A stretch of 41,811 nucleotides of DNA from Planomicrobium sp. CPCC 101079 (GTDB taxonomy: Bacteria; Bacillota; Bacilli; Bacillales_A; Planococcaceae): NCBI RefSeq assembly GCF_007859275.1, contig NZ_VOHC01000013.1:1-41811 (forward strand). Direction: 5' to 3'. Below the pieces are notes generated by a model. That model was not told the DNA's origin and ran no database searches. It worked only from the letters and a program-made list of their open reading frames with translations. Positions within the stretch are counted from its first letter, which is position 1. Each line of letters begins with the position of its first letter. A program made the translations under genes and the position numbers. Below are positions 1 through 7,672 of this stretch, in pieces.

Positions 1-74
1 TGTTTTTTCGACTCGTGGCCAGCTAAATAATCGCGAACAGCCCGTACCTTCTTTTCAATCGTAAATTTCGTCAT
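1..74 (-). CDS. IS3-family transposase OrfA, N-terminal fragment (cut by window edge)
   Basis: The first 24 codons read MTKFTIEKKVRAVRDYLAGH followed by ESKK, the typical opening of IS150/IS1223-type OrfA proteins, whose N-terminal helix-turn-helix binds the element's ends. The start ATG at 74-72 is preceded by GGAGG at 91-87 with a rather long 12-base gap. The gene continues leftward out of the window, so integrity cannot be judged. The assignment rests on the short N-terminal pattern together with the IS terminus just upstream. Confidence 0.75.
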   Translation of the reverse strand, partial: MTKFTIEKKVRAVRDYLAGHESKK

Positions 75-80
75 AGAAAA

Positions 81-124
81 ACTGCACCTCCATTGTTAGT
101 TGTGTCTAACAATTTCGGTGCAGT
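81..124 (-). promoter_or_regulatory. Stem-loop at IS end covering the OrfA ribosome binding site
   Basis: ACTGCACC (81-88) pairs with GGTGCAGT (117-124), and ATTGTTAG (92-99) with CTAACAAT (106-113). Only a 3/3-base internal loop separates the two helices, and the apical loop is six bases. On the minus strand the GGAGG ribosome binding site of orfA (91-87) lies partly in the lower stem, and the stem is followed by TTTTTC. A transcript entering from the neighbouring gene would fold this hairpin and either terminate or hide the ribosome binding site. A transcript started inside the element would lack the 5' arm. This is inference from base pairing. Confidence 0.6.
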
Positions 125-127
125 TCA
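103..127 (-). repeat. Terminal inverted repeat (left end) of the IS3-family element
   Basis: On the minus strand this 25-mer starts TGAACTGCACCG and ends TTAGACA. Compared by eye with the inward-reading 25-mer at the right window edge (plus strand 41685-41709, starting TGGACTGACCCG and ending GAGACA), 17 of 25 positions match. That is the imperfect left/right repeat relation usual in IS3-family elements. Confidence 0.65.
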
Positions 128-150
128 ATTCAAGCTGCTTTTTTTATTTG

Positions 151-704
151 TCACTTCAGGATTTTTATTTTAACGTTTTTGCGGCCCCATTTAAGCGCTC
201 CGCTTTGTGTAGGAATAAATACATCGATTTTCTTCCCTTTGATCGCTCCTCCGATATCACCGGCCACTGCATATCCGTATCCTTCAACGTGGACTTTTGT
301 TCCCAATTTGATGACTTTTGGATCAACGGCAATAACTTTTAAACCAGGATTTTTCTTTAAGTTCAAGCCCGTTCTGGTAATGCCTGAGCAGCCTCGGCAT
401 GAGGCTGTATAAGCAGTAGCTGAAACCGTGAATTCTTTAACGACGGAGCTTGAAGAAGAACGCGACGGTGTTTTTGCTTTTGAAGCGGGTTTGGTCAATT
501 TCAACTTTTGTTTTGGCTTGATTGTATTCGACTTTAAACCGTTCCATGATTTAAGGTTAGCAACGCTTACTTTTTTGTTTTAGAAATTTTATATAATGTG
601 TCTCCACTTTTAACTGTATAGGTACTTGCTGCTGCGGAACTTTCAAGTGATGTGCCAAGGAATAAAATCAGTGCAAAACTCAAGACAACTAGTAGTTTTT
701 TCAA
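151..704 (-). pseudogene. LysM-3D cell-wall protein (YocH-like), split by a -1 frameshift
   Basis: A secreted wall protein in two frames. The first part starts at TTG 704 behind AAAGGAGA and encodes a signal peptide (MKKLLVVLSF..., cleavage near SSAAA) and the start of a LysM peptidoglycan-binding motif (YTVKSGDTLYKIS). It stops at TAA 569-567. The -1 frame continues without a gap: VSVANLKSWNGL completes the LysM. A Ser-rich linker follows, then a 3D domain (named for three conserved Asp) with AVDP, AGDIGG and KIDVF, ending at 151. 3D-domain proteins such as B. subtilis YocH are thought to cut or remodel peptidoglycan. The break is at ACA AAA AAG TAA, a slippery heptamer that would restore the exact frame by -1 slippage. 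It may equally be a lost A in a homopolymer or a sequencing error. The full product would be about 184 residues, with one LysM. Confidence 0.8.
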
Positions 705-758
705 TCTGTTCTCTCCTTTGTTTGTGTTTATTAAGTACAAACAAAATAACACGCAAAC

Positions 759-775
759 ATTACAGTTCTGTAACA
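759..775 (-). promoter_or_regulatory. WalR-like box upstream of the LysM-3D gene
   Basis: On the minus strand the sequence is TGTTAC-AGAAC-TGTAAT, a full match to the WalR (YycF) direct-repeat consensus TGTWAH-N5-TGTWAH. It lies 55-70 bases upstream of the TTG start at 704. In B. subtilis yocH is a WalRK target, so this fits cell-wall-metabolism control of the gene. Confidence 0.65.
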
Positions 776-937
776 AATACCCTCCAATCCCATTACAGTT
801 GTGTTCTTTTTTGTGACATAGTAACTATCCAAGCCTTTATAAAAGTAATATATTTACTTTTATATAAGCACTTTATAATAACCATTTAATCCTACGCGTA
901 GTATTATTCCCCGGGAAATGTTATTTTTCAACAAGAA

Positions 938-961
938 AAGCCGCTGCATCCGCAGCGGCTT
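938..961 (-). terminator. Rho-independent terminator of dbpA
   Basis: The 10-bp stem AAGCCGCTGC/GCAGCGGCTT has a 4-base loop, and on the minus strand it is followed by TTCTTGTT. It starts 9 bases after the dbpA stop codon. Confidence 0.85.
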
Positions 962-970
962 GTATTTTTA

Positions 971-2416
971 TTACTTATTTGCTTTATGGACTTTTAAAGA
1001 TTTCCCTTTAACTGTTTTGTCCTTCATCGCCTTTAATACCATAGGTCCTTTACCGTTTAAGATATCAATATAGGTGACCGTGTCTTGTATTTTGATAATG
1101 CCAATATCTTCTGCAGTTACTCCTGGAATGCTGGTCAAAGTACCGACAAAATCAAATGCCCGCAATTTCTTTTTCTTCCCGCCATTGAAATACAGTTTCA
1201 TAATATCTTTGTTCAATTGTTCATTTTTGTTTTTCTTCAACTTCGGGCGGCTCTCTAGCTTTTCAATGAATGCATCTCTTGCTTCGTTCACTTCTTCTGC
1301 AGCCGGTGCATCTCGTTGAGGGATTTCAAATCCGATATAAGATTGAATCTCCGATAAAAACTTATCTTCATTTGGCGTAACAAATGTAATTGCTTTTCCG
1401 GTTTTGCCGGCGCGCCCTGTTCTCCCTGCCCGGTGGACATAGCTTTCTTTCTCCAACGGAATGTCATAGTTAATGACGTGTGTAATATTGTCGATATCGA
1501 TGCCCCGCGCTGCTACATCTGTAGCGACCAAATAGCGGAACTCGCCTCTTTTAAATTCATTCATGACCGCAAAGCGGTCTTCCTGCACCATGCCGCCGTG
1601 CAGTTTGTCTACCGTGTAGTAATGTTTCTCAAGTTCATCCACTACATAATCGACGTTGTCTTTCGTGCGGCAAAAGATAATGCAGCTGTCAGGATTTTCG
1701 ACGACTGTCACATCCCGAAGCAACGAAAATTTCCCCTGCTCTTTCACGACATATAACGAATGGTCGATCTGATCTGTCAATGTTTCTGTAGATTCGATCT
1801 CGATATGCTGTGGATTTTTCATGTATTTATGCTGCAAATTTGCAACATTTTCCGGCAGCGTCGCAGAAAACAACATCGTCGTGAGCTGCTTTGGCAATTT
1901 TTCAATGATCGCTTCAACTTGTTCAATGAATCCCATGTTGAGCATTTCGTCCGCTTCATCCAAAACAAGATATTCAATACGGTCGACATTCAGCGTTCCC
2001 CGCTCTAAGTGGTCTAAGACACGCCCCGGCGTTCCAACAACAACATGGCATTTCTGTCTTAGTTCAGCTTGCTGGTAGGCGAATGGCTGTTTGCCATAAA
2101 CGGCCGCTGCCTTGACTCTCTTGAAGCGGCCAATGTTCGTGATATCTTCCTTCACTTGGTCCGCCAATTCCCGTGTAGGAGTCAACACAAGGGCTTGCGG
2201 CTTGTTTTCTTCCCATTCAACCAATTCACAAAGCGGAATGCCGAAAGCGGCGGTTTTTCCGCTCCCAGTCTGGGACTTTACCGTTACGTCACTCTTGGCA
2301 AGCGCCAAGGGGATCACTCTCTCCTGTACTTCTGTCGGTTCTGCATATCCTAATCCCTCGAGCGTCCGTAAAATAGGTTCACTTATATTAAATTCGATAA
2401 ATTGCTTCTTGTTCAT
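971..2416 (-). CDS. dbpA: DEAD-box ATP-dependent RNA helicase DbpA (YxiN-like)
   Basis: An RNA helicase that unwinds short rRNA duplexes during large-subunit assembly. DbpA/YxiN proteins are recruited to hairpin 92 of 23S rRNA by their C-terminal RNA-binding domain. The protein is 481 residues (B. subtilis YxiN is similar in length). It shows the Q-motif region, Walker A GSGKT (51-55), PTREL, DEAD (153-156), SAT (184-186), ARGID and HRAGRTGR. It ends in an RRM-like DbpA domain with the GTLTSIPGV and IGIIKI stretches. The start at ATG 2416 is chosen because AAAAGGAG lies 7-8 bases before it. An ATG 18 bases upstream would place that ribosome binding site inside the gene. Monocistronic, with its own terminator. 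Confidence 0.93.
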   Translation of the reverse strand: MNKKQFIEFNISEPILRTLEGLGYAEPTEVQERVIPLALAKSDVTVKSQTGSGKTAAFGIPLCELVEWEENKPQALVLTPTRELADQVKEDITNIGRFKRVKAAAVYGKQPFAYQQAELRQKCHVVVGTPGRVLDHLERGTLNVDRIEYLVLDEADEMLNMGFIEQVEAIIEKLPKQLTTMLFSATLPENVANLQHKYMKNPQHIEIESTETLTDQIDHSLYVVKEQGKFSLLRDVTVVENPDSCIIFCRTKDNVDYVVDELEKHYYTVDKLHGGMVQEDRFAVMNEFKRGEFRYLVATDVAARGIDIDNITHVINYDIPLEKESYVHRAGRTGRAGKTGKAITFVTPNEDKFLSEIQSYIGFEIPQRDAPAAEEVNEARDAFIEKLESRPKLKKNKNEQLNKDIMKLYFNGGKKKKLRAFDFVGTLTSIPGVTAEDIGIIKIQDTVTYIDILNGKGPMVLKAMKDKTVKGKSLKVHKANK

Positions 2417-2520
2417 CTTTTTGCTCCTTTTCATTACGCAAGTATTTCAGTATTTCTATTATGGCATGGTTTAGAGCATTCCGGTCATTAAACGATTATT
2501 AAGTTTTATATGGCATAAAA

Positions 2521-2550
2521 AAGCGGCAAGGACCACTCTCCTTGCCGCTT
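2521..2550 (-). terminator. Terminator of the ATP-grasp/transglutaminase operon
   Basis: The 12-bp stem AAGCGGCAAGGA/TCCTTGCCGCTT has a 6-base loop, and on the minus strand it is followed by TTTTTATG. It begins 7 bases after the stop codon of the transglutaminase-domain gene. Confidence 0.88.
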
Positions 2551-2557
2551 AGGCCTT

Positions 2558-4447
2558 TTATTGGTCCAACAGGCTTACTGAAACTTTGACGTCCAGCGAC
2601 TGGCTTCCGCCTCTATAGACGCCTTGGACCGGGCTGACATCGTTATAGTCCCGGCCGACGCCGACCCGGATATGGTGTTCCAGCGCTTCTACATTATTTG
2701 TCGGGTCAAGCCCAACCCAACCGATCCCGGGAACCATCACTTCCACCCAGGCGTGGCTTGCAGCATCCCCTACCAAAGCCGAGTTTTCGCCAACGTATAA
2801 ATAGCCGCTGACGTAACGGGCTGGTATATTTTTATTGCGCAAAATCCCAAGCATGACATGCGTTATGTCCTGACAAACGCCTTTCATTAAGCCAAATGAT
2901 TCTTCAGCCAGCGTAGAAACGTTCGTTGATTCGCCATCATACGTAAAGTGCTTATTCAAAAACTCCGTAACGTCAATGGCATATTGCACCGGATTCTTCA
3001 TTTCGCCGAGCTGGTCATCCACTTGTTTCATCTGCTCCGGCGTGATATACGTATAGGCCGTGTTGCTCAAAAAAGCCAAGTAATGTTCACTGAATAATTG
3101 CGAATGGAAGATGGCATTCATTTCAGGCGAATAATCGATGCGGTGGACAAATGGGCTTTTTTGAATGCTGACCACCGAGCTGGTTTTAACTTCTAAATGC
3201 TGGTGGTGTTCGGCAATAAAAAAGGTTTCGACATGATTGCCCCAAATATCAACATGTTCTTTTGTCAGCGAAGCCGGTGTAATTTCCGCCCGGTAAGAAA
3301 GCAAGCGCTGGCATTCATCCGTTCTCGGCTTTAATCGGATGGAATTCATGCTTTGGTCGACAATTGTCTCGTATTCAAAAATATTGGTATGCTCGATTTT
3401 ATATTTCATAGAAGTAATTCCCTTCGGACTTAACGTCTGAGTTTGCCTTTGAGTTTGGGTTTGTTTCATTTCTTGTTTTTGTAAGGAAGGATCGATTAAA
3501 TAATACGTTTTCGAAAAAATTTCACCGATTTCATTGCAGCCATTTTGAAACTGGTTTAAGAAGTTCATCATTTCGTCGGAATTTAACGCTCTTATATCAG
3601 TTTTCTCAAAATCGGTCCGCAGCTGATCCAACTTTGCGTAAAGCTCCCATGAATAATGGGAGACTTTTCCTCCTTCAAGATCATCGACCGCTTCCCGTAC
3701 ATGATTCAGACAGTAAATGATCGACCGCGGAAAAGCTTCATTGGACGTCAGAAAACACAGCACTTCTTTTGCGTCCATAAGCGGTGGATTGGCTTTCAAA
3801 TAAGCTTCGTAACCATTCGTCATGCGGAGAGCCGCCAGCCAGTAATAATAATCTTCTGTCTGCTCCTCCATTTCCCGTTCACGGGTCCGTTCACACACTA
3901 CATTTAAAATTCGTGCAGTTTTTTCTGCACGTTCCAGCCATTTGCCGATTTTAATCATTTGATAGGCAACTCCGCGGGACATAGAAGATTCAATAATGCC
4001 TTGGGAAGTCAATGAAGTCATTTTGACTTGTTCTAGGAATTTGCGGACATTGTGCATGCTAGTTTGCTGCCCATCCATTTTTTGAAGCGTCCAAAAACTG
4101 TCATTCCAAGCTTCCCAATAGTCATCCGGGATATGGTCACGGCTCACTCTGGCATTTTCCCTCACAAAGCGCACACAATTTGCTGCAGAATTCAAGTTTT
4201 CTTCCGACAATGCCAAATAATGCACAAGATTTTCTTCATCGTAATAGGGCATGGATTTGATTTGCTCCATCAATTCCGTAGAAGCACAAATTTCAAAAAT
4301 CAGCTTCCAATCCCGATCCCGTACCAATTCTTCATCCGAAGCTTCGATCATTTGCAGCAGCTGTACATCTAAAATGCGAGCATTGTTTTCGGCTCTTTCG
4401 GCATTACGCGACATCCAATATAACGAATTTGCTACACGGCTCAACAT
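2558..4447 (-). CDS. Alpha-E domain / transglutaminase-like fusion protein
   Basis: A 629-residue protein joining two domains usually encoded separately. Residues 1 to about 320 are an alpha-E (DUF403) helical domain opening MLSRVANSLYWMSR. From about residue 347 there is a bacterial transglutaminase N-terminal region and a papain-like transglutaminase core, with the Cys in GVCQDITH, His in SHAWVEV and Asp in GLDPTNN. The linker is a Gln/Thr repeat (KQTQTQRQTQT). An ATG at 3409 with AAGGGA 9 bases before it could also start a free 283-residue transglutaminase, the normal size for that family. The start ATG overlaps the upstream stop as TGATG. Comparative work on ATP-grasp amidoligases links this gene set to peptide ligation and removal. 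The substrate is unknown. Confidence 0.85.
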   Translation of the reverse strand: MLSRVANSLYWMSRNAERAENNARILDVQLLQMIEASDEELVRDRDWKLIFEICASTELMEQIKSMPYYDEENLVHYLALSEENLNSAANCVRFVRENARVSRDHIPDDYWEAWNDSFWTLQKMDGQQTSMHNVRKFLEQVKMTSLTSQGIIESSMSRGVAYQMIKIGKWLERAEKTARILNVVCERTREREMEEQTEDYYYWLAALRMTNGYEAYLKANPPLMDAKEVLCFLTSNEAFPRSIIYCLNHVREAVDDLEGGKVSHYSWELYAKLDQLRTDFEKTDIRALNSDEMMNFLNQFQNGCNEIGEIFSKTYYLIDPSLQKQEMKQTQTQRQTQTLSPKGITSMKYKIEHTNIFEYETIVDQSMNSIRLKPRTDECQRLLSYRAEITPASLTKEHVDIWGNHVETFFIAEHHQHLEVKTSSVVSIQKSPFVHRIDYSPEMNAIFHSQLFSEHYLAFLSNTAYTYITPEQMKQVDDQLGEMKNPVQYAIDVTEFLNKHFTYDGESTNVSTLAEESFGLMKGVCQDITHVMLGILRNKNIPARYVSGYLYVGENSALVGDAASHAWVEVMVPGIGWVGLDPTNNVEALEHHIRVGVGRDYNDVSPVQGVYRGGSQSLDVKVSVSLLDQ

Positions 4448-5898
4448 CACAATAGCCCCCCCTCATCTTTGCAAACCCACGTATCTTTGCCTCCGCCGCC
4501 TTGAGAAGAATTGACAACAAGTGATCCTTCTTTCAATGCGACACGAGACAATCCGCCAGGCAGCACACGGGATTCCTTGCCCCTCATGACAAAAACACGC
4601 AAATCTACATGGCAGGGATAAAATTTTTCTCCTTGATAAGCTGGCGCACGGGATAGCTTGATTGTCGGCTGGGCAATGTATTGATGGGGCGTTTCGATAA
4701 TTTTCGCACGGAACTCTTCTATTTCTTCTTTAGAAGCATGCGGACCGATAAGCATATCGTAGCCGCCTGATGCTCCAACATTTTTGACCACCAGTTCTTC
4801 GAGATGTTCAAGGACCCACTCCCGTTCTTCCTCTTTACTAAGGAGATATGTTTTCACATTGTCGATAATCGGTTCTTCACCTAAGTAATAACGGATCATT
4901 TCCGGAACATAAGCATAAATGGCTTTATCATCAGCAACCCCGTTGCCGATACCATTTAAAATAGCTACATTGCCGTGCCGATAAGCTTCCACTAATCCCG
5001 CTACCCCTAAGGCAGAATCTTCACGGAAGGCTTTGGGATCCAGAAAATCATCGTCTATTCTCCGGTAAATGATATCGACACGCTTTAAACCGCGAATTGA
5101 TTTCATGTATACGATATTGTCTCTGACAAGCAAATCGCGGCCTTCAACCAAGTCAATCCCCATTTGCTGGGCTAAAAAGACATGGTCATAATAAGCAGAG
5201 TTATACATGCCTGGCGTTAAAAGTACCGCAAATGGTTTATCACTTTTCGCTTCCGGTGCATGGTCAAGCATCGCTTCGTATAAATAGGATAATTGATGCT
5301 CCAAGGTCTCCACCGCGTGTTTAGCAAAAAACTCAGGATATACTTGCCGCATCACATAGCGATTTTGATAAACATAAGACATTCCTGAAGGATTCCGCAG
5401 GTTGTCTTCAAGGACATGGTATTTGCCAGACTCGTCCCGGATCAAATCAATACCAGCCAGGAAAATATGGTTTTTTATCGGCACTTTGATGCCTTGGACT
5501 TGCTTTGAATAATAATAGGGATTCTCTTCGACCAGGCTTCTTGGAATGATGCCTTCTTCGAGGATGTTCTGTTCGTGGTAAACGTCTTCCAAAAATCGGT
5601 TGAGGGCTTCCGTCCGTTGAATCATTCCTTTTTCAATCGTCTTCCATTCTTCCGGAGAAATGATAATCGGCACAAAATCGAATGGCATGGTCCGTTCAGT
5701 TCCCACATTGTTGTTGTAAACCGTAAATGTGATGCCTTGCCTCAGAAAGGAAAGTTGTGCTGTTTCATGTTTTTCTTTTAATTCATCTTGTTTGAATTGG
5801 GAGAGAATTTCGTGAAACTTTTGATAATGCGGTTTTGGCGTTCCTTCCGACGTAAACATTTCATCAAAAAAAGGACTTGTCTTGTACGATTTAAACAT
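4447..5898 (-). CDS. Circularly permuted type 2 ATP-grasp protein
   Basis: A 483-residue member of the DUF404/DUF407 family, predicted ATP-dependent carboxylate-amine ligases with a rearranged ATP-grasp fold. Family hallmarks are present: NGIGNGVADDK, VVKNVGASGGYDM, and near the end LPGGLSRVAL, GSLVVNSSQGGGGKDTW. The start ATG 5898 follows GAGAGGGGG. It is translationally coupled to the alpha-E/transglutaminase gene by a TGATG overlap, giving a two-gene operon closed by the terminator at 2521. In other bacteria this trio can accompany an Anbu-type proteasome gene, but none is in this window. The enzymatic product is not known for the family. Confidence 0.88.
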   Translation of the reverse strand: MFKSYKTSPFFDEMFTSEGTPKPHYQKFHEILSQFKQDELKEKHETAQLSFLRQGITFTVYNNNVGTERTMPFDFVPIIISPEEWKTIEKGMIQRTEALNRFLEDVYHEQNILEEGIIPRSLVEENPYYYSKQVQGIKVPIKNHIFLAGIDLIRDESGKYHVLEDNLRNPSGMSYVYQNRYVMRQVYPEFFAKHAVETLEHQLSYLYEAMLDHAPEAKSDKPFAVLLTPGMYNSAYYDHVFLAQQMGIDLVEGRDLLVRDNIVYMKSIRGLKRVDIIYRRIDDDFLDPKAFREDSALGVAGLVEAYRHGNVAILNGIGNGVADDKAIYAYVPEMIRYYLGEEPIIDNVKTYLLSKEEEREWVLEHLEELVVKNVGASGGYDMLIGPHASKEEIEEFRAKIIETPHQYIAQPTIKLSRAPAYQGEKFYPCHVDLRVFVMRGKESRVLPGGLSRVALKEGSLVVNSSQGGGGKDTWVCKDEGGLL

Positions 5899-5953
5899 GC
5901 GGTTCCCCCTCTCGAAAATTTATGTAATTTTCAAACAAATTAAGATAGAGAAA

Positions 5954-5988
5954 AAAGCTATAGCTCTGTAAGACTAGAGCATAGCTTT
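5954..5988 (-). terminator. Terminator of the YtxH-like gene
   Basis: On the minus strand AAAGCTATGCTCT pairs with AGAGCTATAGCTTT with one unpaired base and is followed by TTTTTCTC. It separates the YtxH-like gene from the ATP-grasp operon, which therefore needs its own promoter in the 55 bases before 5898. Confidence 0.75.
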
Positions 5989-6013
5989 ATCTTAATATTC
6001 AGTATATCTTATT

Positions 6014-6544
6014 TTATTTGTCAAATGTAGATTTATTCGACGAAGAATCGCTGCCAGTTGAAGAATCATCGTCTGAAAGATCTTTTTTCAATGATTCTGT
6101 ATAAGCTGTGCTGCCGCCGTAGATACCGCCGCTTGGCGTTGTCGTATCTGTTTTAGATGTTGAAGAAGTTCCCGTTGAAGTGCTGCCGCTTGTCGAGCTG
6201 CCAGCATCTTCACCTGATGAACCGCCGACATCATCCTGAAGCGTTTGGTTCGCTTTATCCAGCATGTCTTTTTCTTTATCCATCATTTTTTGCTGGCTGT
6301 CGATTGCGCCTTTTACTGCTTCAACCGCTTTTGTTACGCCCGGCTTCACTTTATCAACCATGCCACCTGATTGTTCGTTAAATCGATCCAAACCTTTTTT
6401 AACGTTTTCTTTCAAGTTGCTTGCTTGTGAAGTTGTCGTTCCGTCAGTATTCGTCTTTTTCTGTGTCATAGCTGCTCCAATTGCCGCACCTAATCCCAAT
6501 AATACGAGTTTGCTGAATACACCACCGCCGCTATTTCTAGCCAT
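6014..6544 (-). CDS. YtxH-like small membrane-anchored protein, Ser/Thr-rich tail
   Basis: The protein is 176 residues with an N-terminal glycine/alanine-rich hydrophobic segment (about 10-26, VFSKLVLLGLGAAIGAAM) like the anchor of YtxH/DUF-type stress proteins. A charged, probably helical stretch follows (about 45-105), then a low-complexity Ser/Thr/Gly/Asp tail. The ribosome binding site AGAGGAGGAG precedes ATG 6544. Function is unknown. The composition suggests a membrane- or envelope-associated protein with a disordered C-terminus. It is monocistronic. No clear sigma-B promoter is seen: GTTTAA is present upstream, but the matching GGG element is missing. Confidence 0.75.
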   Translation of the reverse strand: MARNSGGGVFSKLVLLGLGAAIGAAMTQKKTNTDGTTTSQASNLKENVKKGLDRFNEQSGGMVDKVKPGVTKAVEAVKGAIDSQQKMMDKEKDMLDKANQTLQDDVGGSSGEDAGSSTSGSTSTGTSSTSKTDTTTPSGGIYGGSTAYTESLKKDLSDDDSSTGSDSSSNKSTFDK

Positions 6545-6630
6545 AACAATCTCCTCCTCTAATTTGTTTACACTATGTCTTTAGTATTGACTAAATTTGA
6601 TGTTTTTAAACATTTGTATGGATAAATAAA

Positions 6631-6661
6631 AGACACCTCATATATAAATTAAAAGGTGTCT
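6631..6661 (-). terminator. Terminator of the HD-GYP gene
   Basis: The 8-bp stem AGACACCT/AGGTGTCT has an AT-rich 15-base loop and is followed on the minus strand by TTTATTTATC. It lies 10 bases after the HD-GYP stop codon. Confidence 0.78.
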
Positions 6662-6670
6662 GAGATGTCA

Positions 6671-7582
6671 TTATTCTTTGGTGAGTTTTCCTTCTTGGTA
6701 TAATACTTTTTCAAAAGCGGCTACAACTTCGGGGTCATACTGAATCCCCGAAAGCCGCTTCAGCTCTTCCATCGCATACTCTGGCGAAAATGCTTTACGG
6801 TAAGCACGATCTTCTGTCATAGCATCGAATGTATCGGCTACTCCAATAATTTTAGCTTCCAGCAAAATTTCTTCGCCTTTTAATCCAAATGGATAGCCAC
6901 TGCCATTTATCCGTTCATGGTGCTGCTCCACAATATCCGCTAAATCGGCGTAAGCCGTTTCCCGTATCATGGCTGCACCATCGCCAGGATGTTTTTTTAC
7001 TAAGTCAAATTCTTCTTTAGTTAACTTAGTCGGTTTATTAAGCACACTTTCCGGAATATTTATTTTTCCAATATCATGAAGAATAGACGCTAAAAGCAGG
7101 TTTTCCATTTCATCTTTTCTCAACTTCAATTTTGAAGCAATCTTTACCGCATAATTTGCTACTCTAGAACTATGATTAAAAGTATATTGATCTTTTTTTT
7201 CTACAGCTTCTCCAATTTTACGTAATTCACTTAACATATTGCTAAGATAATGAAAGACTGGAACTGTAGAGGCTGACAAAAATGTAACATTAGTTAAAGT
7301 TTTAAAATGGATTGCTCTCTCTAAACTATGAGAAGAAAAGAAATCATTTGATTTTAACTTTAATGTAGCACCATCGATTTCAGCTTCAATTTCCCCGTCT
7401 ATTATATAGAAGAATTCTTGAGCATCTGGGTCTTCACTTGGAAAAAGTATGAAAAGATTGTCTTTTAAGACCGTTTGTTTTATTACCTCAATACCGTTTC
7501 CACGTCCAAGAAGGCTTAATGTTGTCTCTCCATTTTTCACTTTTTCTAGATGTCCATTTCTTAATATGTCAAATCCTTTCAC
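6671..7582 (-). CDS. Cupin/HD-GYP cyclic-di-GMP phosphodiesterase
   Basis: A 303-residue protein. The N-terminal part (about 45-105, EFFYIIDGEIEAEIDG) has the look of a small cupin-type beta barrel. The C-terminal two thirds is an HD-GYP domain with HSSRVA, the HDIGK metal-binding pair, HHERINGSGYP, and DTFDAMTEDRAYR. HD-GYP enzymes hydrolyse cyclic di-GMP, and this copy keeps all the usual catalytic signatures. The cupin may sense a ligand and gate activity (inference). The start GTG 7582 is preferred because AAAGGAAG sits 7-8 bases upstream. TTG at 7585 is possible. No diguanylate cyclase is in the window. Confidence 0.88.
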   Translation of the reverse strand: MKGFDILRNGHLEKVKNGETTLSLLGRGNGIEVIKQTVLKDNLFILFPSEDPDAQEFFYIIDGEIEAEIDGATLKLKSNDFFSSHSLERAIHFKTLTNVTFLSASTVPVFHYLSNMLSELRKIGEAVEKKDQYTFNHSSRVANYAVKIASKLKLRKDEMENLLLASILHDIGKINIPESVLNKPTKLTKEEFDLVKKHPGDGAAMIRETAYADLADIVEQHHERINGSGYPFGLKGEEILLEAKIIGVADTFDAMTEDRAYRKAFSPEYAMEELKRLSGIQYDPEVVAAFEKVLYQEGKLTKE

Positions 7583-7672
7583 CAATACACTTCCTTTATT
7601 GAAAAAGTATGAGAGCTAAATAAAAACTTTATTCTCATATTACTCTATTTAAGCTTTTTTTAACAACTGAAT

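Larger units (their letters stand above)
1..127 (-). mobile_element. 5' end of an IS3-family insertion sequence (IS150/IS1223-like)
   Basis: The left edge of the window lies inside an insertion sequence running on the minus strand. Visible are the start of the first transposase reading frame (74 down to the window edge), its ribosome binding site, and a terminal sequence whose outer tip (TG on the minus strand) falls at about 127. The tip reads TGAACTGCACC inward and ends in AGACA 25 bases in, the TG...CA form of IS3-family ends. The element sits 24 bases after the stop codon of the LysM-3D gene, so it has probably displaced that gene's own terminator. Only one end is visible, so no target duplication can be checked. 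Confidence 0.8.
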
